A program made the translations under genes and the position numbers. From Megalonaias nervosa (Eukaryota > Mollusca > Bivalvia > Unionida > Unionidae), in assembly GCA_016617855.1 (NCBI GenBank), contig JAECUM010005008.1, positions 1 to 64,000 of the forward strand: a DNA stretch of 64,000 bases. The letters run 5' to 3'. Below the pieces are notes generated by a model. It was given only the letters and a program-made list of their open reading frames with translations, ran no database searches and was not told where the DNA came from. Shown here in pieces: positions 36,388-44,763 of this stretch (the first letter of the stretch is position 1; each line of letters starts with the position of its first letter).

Positions 36388-36633
36388 ATGATTCAAACAA
36401 AGAATCAATGCCATTGGCTCAAAATCGGATATACTTCTCCTTGTAACAAAACTTGTGTAAACGAATTCTGCGGTTATCATATGCAGTGTGTTAGACACTG
36501 CAGTTTAGGACCAAAACCGTGTGTGCTGTGTGGTGTTGGAATCAAAGGAAAAACTCAGCTGTGTGTGCAATGTGGTGGTAAAAAATACAGAGAGCTGAAA
36601 CGATATTACGATAAAAAAAAAATAACACCTTAA
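36388..36633 (+). CDS. Small Cys/His-rich zinc-binding protein (element A)
   Basis: 81 residues from the Met at 36,388; an upstream in-frame Met at 36,367 is possible. Two modules: C-x(13)-C-x3-C-x4-C-x2-H-type near the start (PCNKTCVNEFCGYH) and a ribbon PCVLCGVG then LCVQCGGKKYREL. The C-terminus is Lys-rich. It resembles small zinc-ribbon proteins of large and Polinton-like DNA viruses. It diverges from the polymerase gene. No homologue was found in B. Role unknown, possibly nucleic-acid binding. Confidence 0.6.
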   Translation: MIQTKNQCHWLKIGYTSPCNKTCVNEFCGYHMQCVRHCSLGPKPCVLCGVGIKGKTQLCVQCGGKKYRELKRYYDKKKITP

Positions 36634-36718
36634 CATCGTCAGGTGAATCTCCTATAAAAACCGCAGAAGATTATCTCGCCAGATTTTCAAAATAATGATT
36701 TAGACAAATAATATTATT

Positions 36719-37143
36719 ATGGAAATGGAGCAAAATGAGTTTGTGAAACATCCAATCATTACAAATTATGAAGCATCAGTGATGGTGTAATTAGGCACTG
36801 TAGATTAAAGAAACCAGTCGGTAGTGTTGATAAATTTGGTTATTTTAGATTTAACACCAGTGGAAATAAAAATAATATATCACATAGGTTCGTGTTTGAG
36901 TGTTATTTTGGACTAATCAAAGATGGACTTGTAATCGATCACATCAGTGGTGATAAACTTGATAACTCGCTTGATAACTTGCGAATTGCTACACAAAGGC
37001 AAAATTGTATGTTTGGAAATTCTGGCGGCGCACGATACGCAAGGGCTGTTAAATCTGTAAATACAGATGGCGAAGAAATTATATTTAAGTCAATTAATTC
37101 TGCTGGTAAACATTTTAACATAGTACCACCTTCAGTAAAATGA
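36719..37143 (+). pseudogene. HNH homing-type endonuclease, frameshifted (element A)
   Basis: The C-terminal open part (36,892-37,143) carries DHISGDKLDNSLDNLR followed by QRQNCM, the HNH_3-type core (Asp-His, then N-x-L-x-N-L-R). After it comes a NUMOD1-like segment ending NSAGKHFN. Upstream, from ATG 36,719, the frame encodes a HPIITNYEAS stretch like NUMOD4, then breaks near 36,785 by a one-base change and continues in another frame into the core. Such proteins are selfish endonucleases common in phages and giant viruses. B lacks it, so it was gained by A's lineage or lost from B. Confidence 0.75.
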
Positions 37144-37963
37144 GTGGCAGATAATATCACAAAATCTGCATTTTCAAAAAATTTGGACAAAAAATCAAAT
37201 TTCATTATATTCTTATGGTATCAGATGATTAAGCGAGACAACTCCATCAAGCATAGCTTAGTAAATCAAGCAGTTGTCGTGCTTGTCGTTAATGTTATAT
37301 GACAGTAATATTTTCTTATTCTGCTTGCGAATCTTAGCATCGGTATATTTTTCCTTATTGTATGTGTTATTTCGTCTATTATAATTTCATAAAAATAATA
37401 AATATATCGTTCATAAAAATGATGTGTAATTGTGTGTACACTAGTCCGCAGCAAAATCTATTTGTCTTTAAAATACATATATGTAACACAACAATAGAGA
37501 TTTATACAGTTTGAATGCCCATAGGACACTAATGTTTCCAAGAAGCCCATTGTTCCATCATGTAATCCGATAACCTGAGTCACACATTGTCTATGTTAAA
37601 TTATCGGCTAATATATCTCATCTGTGTGAATAAATGTACATCAGGTTATATTTAGACAGCAGTAAGTATATTACCATTTGGCATGTGTTCATGTAACTGA
37701 TCGATGTTTTAGTATCCTTGGCAACGGTTGGCTACATGAATACAGACTTTTAACTTGGCAGAAATGCGGGTCTCATATATTATGGATTTAATAGTGTATT
37801 TGGAAATTGAAATAAATTCACATTTTACAATAATTGCGATTTTATTCAGAAATCCACACTACAGTTTACAATAATTGTGATTTTATTTTGTATATTTACG
37901 TAAGTGCCTGCGCTTCAGCATTAGGTAACTTCATAATAATTTTTTAGACATATATATGTAACG
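37144..37963. other. Intergenic region of element A
   Basis: About 820 bp without a supported gene, AT-rich. The next recognisable feature is the tRNA-like sequence. The frame at 37,266-37,454 shows nothing recognisable. Confidence 0.6.
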
Positions 37964-38199
37964 AAATCCGGTGGTCTAGTGCTAATGCGTTGGATTCTCA
38001 TACTCAAGGTCCTGAGTTCTATTCTCGTGACCGGCACATTGCCGGCGGGGGCGATATTATGCCAGAATTTCTTTATTAGTGGGGCTCCGCCGCCCCTTCG
38101 AAATTCAACGGAAATTTGTACACTCTCCACCATGTCACTAGGTGGGTGTGTTTTTTACACACTCCCCGGGTTGATTATGGGGGAGAGTGTGCAAATTTC
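37964..38199 (+). ncRNA. tRNA-like head plus hairpin array, candidate structured RNA (element A)
   Basis: A box A (tggtctagtgc, 37,972-37,982) and a box B-like gttctattc (38,016-38,024) with tRNA spacing form a tRNA-Glu-like head; the presumed anticodon loop reads ttctcat. Next come a hairpin ccggca-cat-tgccgg (38,031-38,045), a GC hairpin ggggc…gcccc (38,081-38,096) with ttcgaaa after it, then an 18-bp stem. The stem arms are 38,111-38,128 (gaaatttgtacactctcc) and 38,182-38,199, with one G-U-type mismatch. Element B has the same series at 59,088-59,354. It could be a pol III transcript of the element, comparable in idea to adenovirus VA RNA, or a tRNA-derived SINE with a foldback tail. A T6 run at 38,151-38,156 inside the loop could stop pol III early. 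Confidence 0.55.
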
Positions 38200-38225
38200 T
38201 ATTGAACGTAGAGAAGGCCCGTTTG

Positions 38226-38510
38226 TATGTGTAAATACGTTACTGTAAATATATGTAAATACGTTACTGTAAATATATGTAAATACTTTACTGTAAATAC
38301 GTTACTGTAAATACGTTACTGTAAATATAATTGCTGTAAATATGCTTGCTGTAAATACGCTACTGTAATTAAGATTCTGTGTTTTGTGCCGTCCTTAATT
38401 AAGATTATATGTAACTGCCATCTATAAAAAACCTTGTATATAATTGCTGTATAATTAAGATCATGTATATAATTGCTGTAAATATGTTTGCTGTAAATAC
38501 GCTACTATGT
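38226..38510. repeat. Tandem TAAATACG-TTACTG repeats
   Basis: Units of about 14-24 bp built from gtaaatacgttactg and gtaaatatatg repeat from 38,226 to about 38,370. After 30-100 bp of attaagatt-type sequence the pattern returns to 38,510. The tract is AT-rich and iterated, directly downstream of the RNA-like feature. It might serve as a replication or regulatory region, but nothing proves it. Confidence 0.75.
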
Positions 38511-38530
38511 GTTGTGTCGTCTACAAAAAC

Positions 38531-38547
38531 AGTCCTTTCTAAGGACT
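38531..38547. promoter_or_regulatory. Short perfect stem-loop upstream of the 38.6-kb gene
   Basis: agtcctt-tct-aaggact is a 7-bp stem with a 3-base loop, followed by a T/A-rich run. It lies 65 bp before the ATG at 38,612. It could be an RNA processing or termination hairpin. Function unknown. Confidence 0.45.
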
Positions 38548-38611
38548 ATTATTTTTATTTTATTAATATTATTCTGATTTTATTTTTATTTTAAACAAAC
38601 ATTTATAATAT

Positions 38612-39042
38612 AATGAATTCTGAAAATATTAATGTTATTATTTCTGCGATTAAAAAAATTACAGCATAACGGTATAAATATATCTGATAATCTTAATCCT
38701 GAAAAAATTCTGTGTGATTTTGAATCATTAGAACAAAGGAAATTAGAAAATAGATATACTTTGCCATCTGATTATAAATTCATGAAGTTTATCCAGCAGG
38801 CAATGTTACAGTCGCTGGCAACAGTTACAGATAATCAAGTAAAGCTGTTTGTACCTCTCTCACACGCTATTGACAAAATTAAGTTAGAATTATCTCATGA
38901 ATACGAACAGAATAAGATTGTGAACTTTCGTGTAAGACAATTGAGGGAGCATTGTGAAAATGATAATGATAATGGACCCCTTGTTGGAGTCAAGGACGGA
39001 GTCAATGTGGTAATGGCTAAACAAAATCCCTGGCAAAATTGA
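38612..39042 (+). pseudogene. Conserved small protein of unknown function, frameshifted (element A)
   Basis: Starts MNSENINVIISAI at 38,612, reaches an early stop after an A-run frame change near 38,650, and continues in the next frame to 39,042. A homologue in B (52,321-52,678) starts MNQENINEIIS and shares the pattern Y-x-F-(I/M)-K…(L/F)VPL-x-(S/H)AIDKI and RARQL-type ends. The protein is helical, charged, and has no recognised domain. It lies between the RNA feature and the structural block. Conservation between copies argues that the gene is real. Confidence 0.65.
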
Positions 39043-39231
39043 GAGTCGAACTATACAGTTAATTTGCTTATAATATAATAATATTTATTTGTTTATTCAG
39101 ATTCTGATAATAATATTTTTTTCTTCTGTTTTGGGTATGATAATTACGATTTACCCCATCAGAAGTAAAAAAAAAATTATTCTGATCCGAGTTAGATTCG
39201 GAAATTTTTTTGTTTGTTTTACGATGACGTT

Positions 39232-39783
39232 CTACGATCTCACATACAGATTAATTAGCAATTCTTCATTTCGCAAATCCAAAATGCGTCCTATTTGGTC
39301 TGTAAGTTTGAAATTTATTCTTGATAATAGTGAATTATGAACTCGTAAATAAAGAGGGTTAACTGGTTCTGATACAATTAACCACCCAGGGGGCGCTTGA
39401 GGACTAAATGAATATAATATATATCCTTGCTGGGCCTGGCTAGACCTTGAAAGATCTACTTGATAGCTGCCATCAATTACATCACATACTAGATTGACTG
39501 CGATCGTTGATGTTATATTAACAATACCAGGTGATATATGACGGCCTCCACCGTATGGATCGTTATTATGTTTAAGAATAACCGGTGGCGGGGCTATTTT
39601 TCTCCATGATTCAAGTATTTTTGGAAAATATTTGTTAATAACATCTACGAGTCTCCTTTTTAATCTATATGAATCTAGTTTTGGTATTGTAAACGTTGAG
39701 ATTTTTTCTTTGGTTGTTCCATAATAATCAAGAAAACTTTTTATGAGACGTCCTTCTGGAGATAACTTTTTTATCATCTTCAA
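39232..39783 (-). CDS. Candidate minor capsid/penton-like protein (element A)
   Basis: An intact frame of 183 residues. The C-terminal half has beta-strand-like alternation (QGYILYSFSPQAPPGW, INFKLTDQIGRILDLR) ending in an L-x-x-EEL-x-x-x-L pattern, as in small jelly-roll minor capsid proteins of Polinton-like viruses. The N-terminus is basic and helical. Its B homologue (52,860-53,246) retains YVLYSFSP and PPGHLFVS but lies on the opposite strand relative to its neighbours. The assignment is by pattern only, so it could be another virion protein. Confidence 0.5.
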   Translation of the reverse strand: MKMIKKLSPEGRLIKSFLDYYGTTKEKISTFTIPKLDSYRLKRRLVDVINKYFPKILESWRKIAPPPVILKHNNDPYGGGRHISPGIVNITSTIAVNLVCDVIDGSYQVDLSRSSQAQQGYILYSFSPQAPPGWLIVSEPVNPLYLRVHNSLLSRINFKLTDQIGRILDLRNEELLINLYVRS

Positions 39784-39950
39784 GCATTTTTAAGATAAAA
39801 GTTCGATTAATGACGTACATATCTGATCTGAGTTTATTTAGATGTTATATTATTTCAATGATGTTCTTTTTCACGTCCTCGTCGTAGACTTGTGATAACG
39901 ATGAAAATAATTTTTTTTTCATTGATTTTATTATTGTGTTCAAATTCGAT

Positions 39951-40718
39951 CTAAGCAACCCATCCATCTTCATAGGGAACGTCAACGTGTTTACCATTGA
40001 CGAGTATAGCCCGTCCTGTTGCTGGATCACGTTTGATGTCGGTTACAGAATGATGACCATAACGAGGAAGCCACGTTCCATCAGTATCAGTGTAATCTCT
40101 ATCGTCCAACCAATTAAGTGGATAACTTTCGACACCAGGAATTCCGTTGAGATAAACGTCCGGTATTTTTATATATTTTCTTTCTATTACAGAAAACTCA
40201 TCCAGCTGTGTTTCTGGAATTCCATTATAAACGAGGGGAACAACAGGCCATCCTAACACGGATCTGATCGAACTTTGATAAATATCTACAACATAATCAG
40301 GGGAATTTATTTCAATCGCCTCTGATAATGTTGGTTCGTAAACAATCATTGCTATTTTGGATTCTTTTCCTGTAATAGATTTAATTCTACGTTGGAACTC
40401 ATCATTAATCTGTTCTATTTGATGACTGCCCGTTGAAATTCCAACAACTTGCCAATCAGGAGTTCCATCAGGTTTATTCTTATTTGCAACTACCAGTGAA
40501 TAGTTTGCTGGTAGTCCACCGAACGATTTTGATCTAATATTTGGCCAGCTATGATAAACTCGTAATTGTGCTAGTGCTATTTCACTTGCTGGAATTGCAG
40601 TTGGAAAGTCAACGCTAAATTCTGGACTGGTTGAACTGAATGATATCATTGTGGTTTTTATGTGCGTAGTATTAGTGACGATCTGTTGTAATAGTTCGCG
40701 CGATCTTTGATCTGACAT
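39951..40718 (-). CDS. Candidate penton-base or vertex/minor virion protein (element A)
   Basis: An intact frame of 255 residues. Near residues 45-65 it has the pattern IALAQLRVYHSWPNI. A region around residues 95-125 (IEQINDEFQRRI) is followed by VDIYQSSIRSVLGWPVVPLV. This arrangement (A-L-x-x-L-x-x-Y-x-SWPNI … Y-x-hydrophobic-I-N … S-I-R-x-hydrophobic-LG) recurs in uncharacterised proteins of invertebrate Maverick-like elements. It is likely a virion structural protein. B has a broken copy at 53,254-53,711 with a large deletion. The neighbouring membrane-protein gene ends 14 bp upstream. Confidence 0.6.
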   Translation of the reverse strand: MSDQRSRELLQQIVTNTTHIKTTMISFSSTSPEFSVDFPTAIPASEIALAQLRVYHSWPNIRSKSFGGLPANYSLVVANKNKPDGTPDWQVVGISTGSHQIEQINDEFQRRIKSITGKESKIAMIVYEPTLSEAIEINSPDYVVDIYQSSIRSVLGWPVVPLVYNGIPETQLDEFSVIERKYIKIPDVYLNGIPGVESYPLNWLDDRDYTDTDGTWLPRYGHHSVTDIKRDPATGRAILVNGKHVDVPYEDGWVA

Positions 40719-40732
40719 TATTATTACTGTTA

Positions 40733-41251
40733 TTATTCTAAATCGGGAACTTTTTGATCATTTATTTTTTCGCCTTGGTGGCTATTGTCAAGGAATGCTT
40801 CATTATAAATTTTCATTATCGTTGTGAACTCCTCATTGGATATTTTACCATCACTGAGATACGCCGAAAGATACGATGATAGTTTAATGCATGCAGACAC
40901 CGACGTGTGTAGTTTTATTATATGCTCGTGTAATTTTGTGTTTGTACATGTAGCTATCTTCTTTGCGACAATACTGAGGATATCTGCGCATGTTGTTGCC
41001 GCTGAAACGACAATTGTTACAACTGCAGGTGCTGTCATTGTTATTGTTGATAGTAATACACCTGCGGACGCGATGATAGCAGAAACTGAGTAAACAATTA
41101 TATCAATGATAACCACACGCCTGCGATATTTTTTTACTTTTACTGTATAATCGTCAATGATATTTTTTAGATTGGTTTGACACTCACATCCTTGATTGTA
41201 TCTGTAACGATCCACTTCGATGTGGGACTGGGGTCCCTGGGTTTGATTCAT
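40733..41251 (-). CDS. Two-helix membrane-type protein (element A)
   Basis: 172 residues: a polar N-terminus with a CEC motif (22-24), a basic KKYRRR patch (40-45), then two strongly hydrophobic stretches (about 46-70 and 73-96), and a polar helical C-terminus. This suggests a small membrane or virion-interior protein with a hairpin membrane segment. B encodes a homologue (53,654-54,133) that keeps the KKYRRR patch, the hydrophobic pair and the C-terminal ISSILSAGL-like region. Function unknown. It sits between the vertex-type gene and the fibre-like gene. Confidence 0.65.
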   Translation of the reverse strand: MNQTQGPQSHIEVDRYRYNQGCECQTNLKNIIDDYTVKVKKYRRRVVIIDIIVYSVSAIIASAGVLLSTITMTAPAVVTIVVSAATTCADILSIVAKKIATCTNTKLHEHIIKLHTSVSACIKLSSYLSAYLSDGKISNEEFTTIMKIYNEAFLDNSHQGEKINDQKVPDLE

Positions 41252-41269
41252 TATAATTAAGTCATTTAA

Positions 41270-42232
41270 TTAAGTAATTAATTGAGGAGTTTCAGCTACG
41301 AATTCCAGATACCACCAGTAACGTCTCGGGGGCATTTCCGTTGATATCAACGTAAATGTTTCTTTGGTGTTCTTATTTAGCATCACCAGTAAAGGATTAT
41401 AATGTACATTCGGTGATGATGAAGTGGCCGCAGTAATTTCCCAACCATACATGGACAGCCTGTATAACCCAGTTACTTCTGCGGTATGTTCGAGACTGTT
41501 ATCGCGCGGAGTCCATGTTGATGATCCTGATGCTACTATGTACACGATATTGTTAATTTGTTTGTGAGGAATTTTAATCAGATTCGTTTTTTCAATGATA
41601 TTAGGAATCCCACTAACAATATCGTTGATTTTTGTGTTAATATCAGCAAGTCTTATGTCAACAGTTGGTGGACTTCCAAAATAGTCATTAATAGATCTGT
41701 TTATATTTCTACGAAAATTTATAAACGTTTGTACGTGATTAGAAAAATCAGTTCTAAATGCGGTCGTTTCATCATTGATTGTTGTTAATGAAGTCACCGT
41801 CGGGATATTGCTATCATCGACGTATTTTTTTGTTGCAGCATCAAAATTTAATTCTGGTGTTCTGAGATTATTAATACCATTATTATTCATGTTGAGAAAT
41901 GCACGCATTATACCACCGTTGACTAATACGTACTTAGATTCTTGATCATCGACATATTTTTTTGTTGCTGCGTCTGATTCTATGACTGGGTTTCCAAGGT
42001 ATGTAATTTTATTTTGATTCATGAAAATGTTGCCAGTGAATGAATCACCAGATTTTTTTATATAATCGTTAACTGACTTACCGGAATCTTGTATTTTACC
42101 TTGATCAGCAAAAGTAACGATATTATTAACAACCGCGGTGGGAATTCGTATAAGTACATCTGACAGTTGTATATTACTTGTTTTTAATCGTCCTTGTTTA
42201 TCCTGAAAAACAACGACTTCATTTTGATCCAC
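41270..42232 (-). CDS. Fibre-like protein with phage tail-fibre repeats (element A)
   Basis: 320 residues. The repeat N-K-I-x-x-L-G-x-P…DAATKKYVD occurs twice (about 71-95 and 117-139), matching the spaced motif of phage tail and needle fibres. A helical stretch follows, then a C-terminal beta-rich domain from about residue 225. It is presumably a trimeric spike or attachment fibre on the virion. The B copy (54,137-about 55,150) keeps NRIANLREP and DAATKKYVD and has an extra degenerate repeat. The start is taken as the Met at 42,232; 42,233-42,304 remains open with no better start. Confidence 0.75.
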   Translation of the reverse strand: MDQNEVVVFQDKQGRLKTSNIQLSDVLIRIPTAVVNNIVTFADQGKIQDSGKSVNDYIKKSGDSFTGNIFMNQNKITYLGNPVIESDAATKKYVDDQESKYVLVNGGIMRAFLNMNNNGINNLRTPELNFDAATKKYVDDSNIPTVTSLTTINDETTAFRTDFSNHVQTFINFRRNINRSINDYFGSPPTVDIRLADINTKINDIVSGIPNIIEKTNLIKIPHKQINNIVYIVASGSSTWTPRDNSLEHTAEVTGLYRLSMYGWEITAATSSSPNVHYNPLLVMLNKNTKETFTLISTEMPPRRYWWYLEFVAETPQLIT

Positions 42233-42333
42233 ACTTGTGATATTTAATATATCATCGATTTCATTTCTGAGCTGATCAAGAGTTGCATATTTAGATAAAT
42301 CGACTTGCTACCATTATATTTACTAATGTCTGT

Positions 42334-42754
42334 TTAAAACGTTTGTGCGCGGCTATGCCTGGTGGTGGTATATTCGTGTACTACTTTATGAGGTGGTTTT
42401 CCTGGCGGTGCCAGTGAAATTGCGTCGAGTACAGCGAGGGTTTCACGGCCACATACCGGTGGATCTGTTAATTTTTGTGTTGGTAATGTTGAATACCAGA
42501 CTGGAATACTTTGCATGTTGCTAACATATTTTAAAAATTCTTTTGGTGGCGCCATACGAATCAAAATAAATTATTCCACGTGGATCAATTGCATATCCAA
42601 CCCGATGAGTGCGCGGACCAGAGTTTTTATCGAGATTAATAATACCAGTTTCAATATTGTTTGGTTGTTTTGGTAATTGATCACGCATAAAAACACCTTT
42701 GAAGTTTTTTATATTCAGTTGCTTAGCAGCATTACCTAAATCAAAATTAGACAT
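42334..42754 (-). pseudogene. Adenain-like virion maturation cysteine protease, frameshifted (element A)
   Basis: The N-terminal part (from Met 42,754, MSNFDLG) contains FKGVFMRDQLPK, INLDKNSGP, a His in THRVGY and an Asp in IIYFDSYG. The family has the pattern GTHWV…YFDS(F/Y)G with catalytic His and Asp/Glu. A small deletion relative to B (four bases near 42,553) changes frame, and the continuing part at 42,334-42,564 holds APPKEFLKY and PVCGRETL, where the Cys is the probable nucleophile. Adenain-like proteases cleave capsid precursors. The Trp after His is Arg here. In B the same gene breaks at a different point. Confidence 0.8.
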
Positions 42755-42827
42755 AGGAAGAATCATCGAACTGTCCCGGGCAGTCTTAGACCTTTTCCGT
42801 ACCACGAATATGGGGTCCCTGGAAGTC

Positions 42828-43217
42828 TTACACCTTTTCCCTTTTTGTTTTGGAGGTTTTTATTCCTTGACCTGTTGCTTTCTTTAGTGCCATTCCAGCA
42901 GCAGTTCCAACAGCACCTAACGCAGCTGCTTTTGCAACAGCTGGGGCTGCAGCGGCTATTATCGCTGGAAATATACCACCTGTTTTAGCGATGTCTTTAA
43001 TGGCACCCGCAGAAAGATTAAGTCGTATGCCAGTCTTTGATTGTTTGGCTTCATTGAAGTGCCTATGCTGGCGTTTTGATAATGATAGCTTATTCGGACC
43101 ACCTGCGATTTGTTCTCGCTTTAGTGATATTTTTACCGCACAATTATTTTTTGATGATGATTGTAGCTTTTTAATCTGACCAGGAGTCAGACTGACATTA
43201 ACGTGTTGATATGACAT
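42828..43217 (-). CDS. Small basic core protein with hydrophobic C-terminal segment (element A)
   Basis: 129 residues. The N-terminus has V-S-L-T-P-G-Q-I-x-K-L-Q and a repeated theme (K-I-S-L-x-x-x-Q-I, then R-L-N-L-S-A-G-A-I), a basic middle, and an Ala/Gly-rich segment (about 83-110, IIAAAAPAVAKAAALG). The same plan occurs in Maverick/adintovirus-type minor core proteins likened to adenovirus pVI/pX. It probably binds DNA or lytic membrane targets inside the virion. The B homologue (55,590-55,975) has a frameshift in the Ala-rich part. Confidence 0.65.
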   Translation of the reverse strand: MSYQHVNVSLTPGQIKKLQSSSKNNCAVKISLKREQIAGGPNKLSLSKRQHRHFNEAKQSKTGIRLNLSAGAIKDIAKTGGIFPAIIAAAAPAVAKAAALGAVGTAAGMALKKATGQGIKTSKTKREKV

Positions 43218-43254
43218 TTATAATTATCATCCTGATTTTAAATCAGGGATTTAA

Positions 43255-44639
43255 TTACATGTTTTCTACTGGGGCATCAACGACTCGCATTCGTCCATCA
43301 ATACCTTCAATTAGCATCGTCTTATCACTGAGTATAACAGCGACTGCTCTGTAATTAGCAATAGCTCCTCTTGTAACACGAGCTCGAAAATGTATGTCAA
43401 CGACAGATTGTCTAAATAAATCTAAATGTTCCAGTGAAAAGTAATAGATCGGATACAACGTTGTAAAATCCAGCTGAGATATTTGTAAACCGGAATCAAC
43501 ATTTTGATCACGCCCCATAAATGCCATTAAACGATGATATGCACGTGCTACATGATTTTGATCGAAATTCAGTAATTTATCCTCGGAGGGTTCTTGATGT
43601 CCGTTTATTCTAAGTGAAACCTCGGAAACACCGAGTTTGTCAAATATCATTATGCTGTGTGTTTGTGAGTTTACTCGTGCAGCGTCTTGGAGCGCAATAA
43701 ATATATGTCGCGGTGCAAACACACCTTGCTGTGACGCTATTTGCCATGTAAATAAACCATTAATTGTACTTTGAACACTATCTGTGGTCATCGTTAACCA
43801 TGACAACGCTGATTTACCACCTTGACTCATAAAAGAAGGTAAACGTTCTTCTTCAGGTAGTGTTGGAGTCATTACTGGCATCCATAATGAAAGTTTTGTT
43901 AGTATTACTTTACCAACATCAACAACAGCAGTAGGTCGCCAGATTGCATCATCGTCAGTAGCCTTTTTTACAAGTACAACTGTATGCTTGGCTCCAAAAA
44001 TAACCTTTCTGACATTTCTGCAAAATCCAAAGATGTGTGACAGTGGAATTGCACATGAAAATCTTCTACTTCCATCTTTCAGCATTGATCGACGTGCTGC
44101 GAATCCTAAGTTGAATTCTGGATTAGCACCATGAACCACCGGCCACACATCAGCGTCGGCGGCGTCGGCGAAGTTTCTTGGTCGTCTTACATTTTTATAC
44201 TGTCTATTGTCAGGACTGTTAGAAGTGTCCTTGGTAAACATCATTGACGGACCAGCTGATCTTGAATAATCATCGCCATACCTTGCAAGGCCAAGTATCG
44301 TCGTGGCAACGTCAACATCTTTTGAATCGATTCAATATTTCTTCCATCAATCATGTACGTAGCGCTGTCGAACAACGCCATAATACCATTGTTAACAAAA
44401 CTAACACTAACATCAGCTCCATATTCAGTATCATCCGTTTTCAAAATTTCACCTTCTACTTCGATGAATGCTTCAGCGGGTAAGAAGTATCTACTCGTAT
44501 CTTTAACCTGTACTTCAATTCGTCCACGATGATTTGGTTGTCGTGCGTCATAAGAATAATTATGATAATCGCGCACAGACCCATCTTTGAGTACTGGTGC
44601 GTCCATGTCGAATGCGGGATCAGATATATGCTTGAACAT
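43255..44639 (-). pseudogene. Double-jelly-roll major capsid protein in two frames (element A)
   Basis: The first frame (44,639-44,241, 132 codons) starts MFKHISDPAFDMDAP and includes RYFLPAEAFIEVEGEI, VNNGIMALFDSATYMID. The second (to 43,255, 329 codons from an internal Met) includes PRNFADAAD, SLWMPVMTP and QISQLDFTTLYPIYYFS. Together they match the length and layout of Maverick capsid proteins (family related to C. elegans F54H12.2), which form the hexameric capsomers. The frames overlap and the coding signal passes from the first to the -1 frame at about 44,310-44,325. The same -1 relation at the same place occurs in B. It is called a pseudogene because continuous translation is not possible without frameshifting. 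Confidence 0.82.
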
Positions 44640-44650
44640 CTTTATTATTA

Positions 44651-44667
44651 TCGTGTTAGTCTAACAC
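44651..44667. promoter_or_regulatory. 17-bp palindrome upstream of the capsid gene (element A)
   Basis: cgtgttag-t-ctaacacg, 8-bp perfect arms, lies 12 bp upstream of the capsid start. It could be a binding site or an RNA hairpin. The corresponding region of B lacks it, so conservation does not support function. Confidence 0.35.
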
Positions 44668-44763
44668 GAAGACCGCTTCCAGCTATCAGACTAGCGGTTA
44701 TATTTTTTTTTCTTTTTCTGACATTGGTACACCAGCTAACTCTGCTAGTTTTTGATTAGCAGC

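Noticed and set aside
37964..38036. Functional tRNA gene at the head of the RNA-like feature
   Set aside because: The acceptor and D stems pair poorly and box B departs from consensus. The B copy has an extra hairpin between the boxes. It is tRNA-derived at most.
38598..38640. CRISPR-like or phage interpretation of the tail-fibre and HNH genes
   Set aside because: The surroundings are spliced, SINE-containing animal DNA and the elements carry a eukaryotic Polinton-type gene set. No spacer-repeat array exists.
44250..44340. Classic -1 slippery heptamer in the capsid frame overlap
   Set aside because: The only weak candidate in A, around tcaaaag, does not fit X-XXY-YYZ and is not conserved in B.
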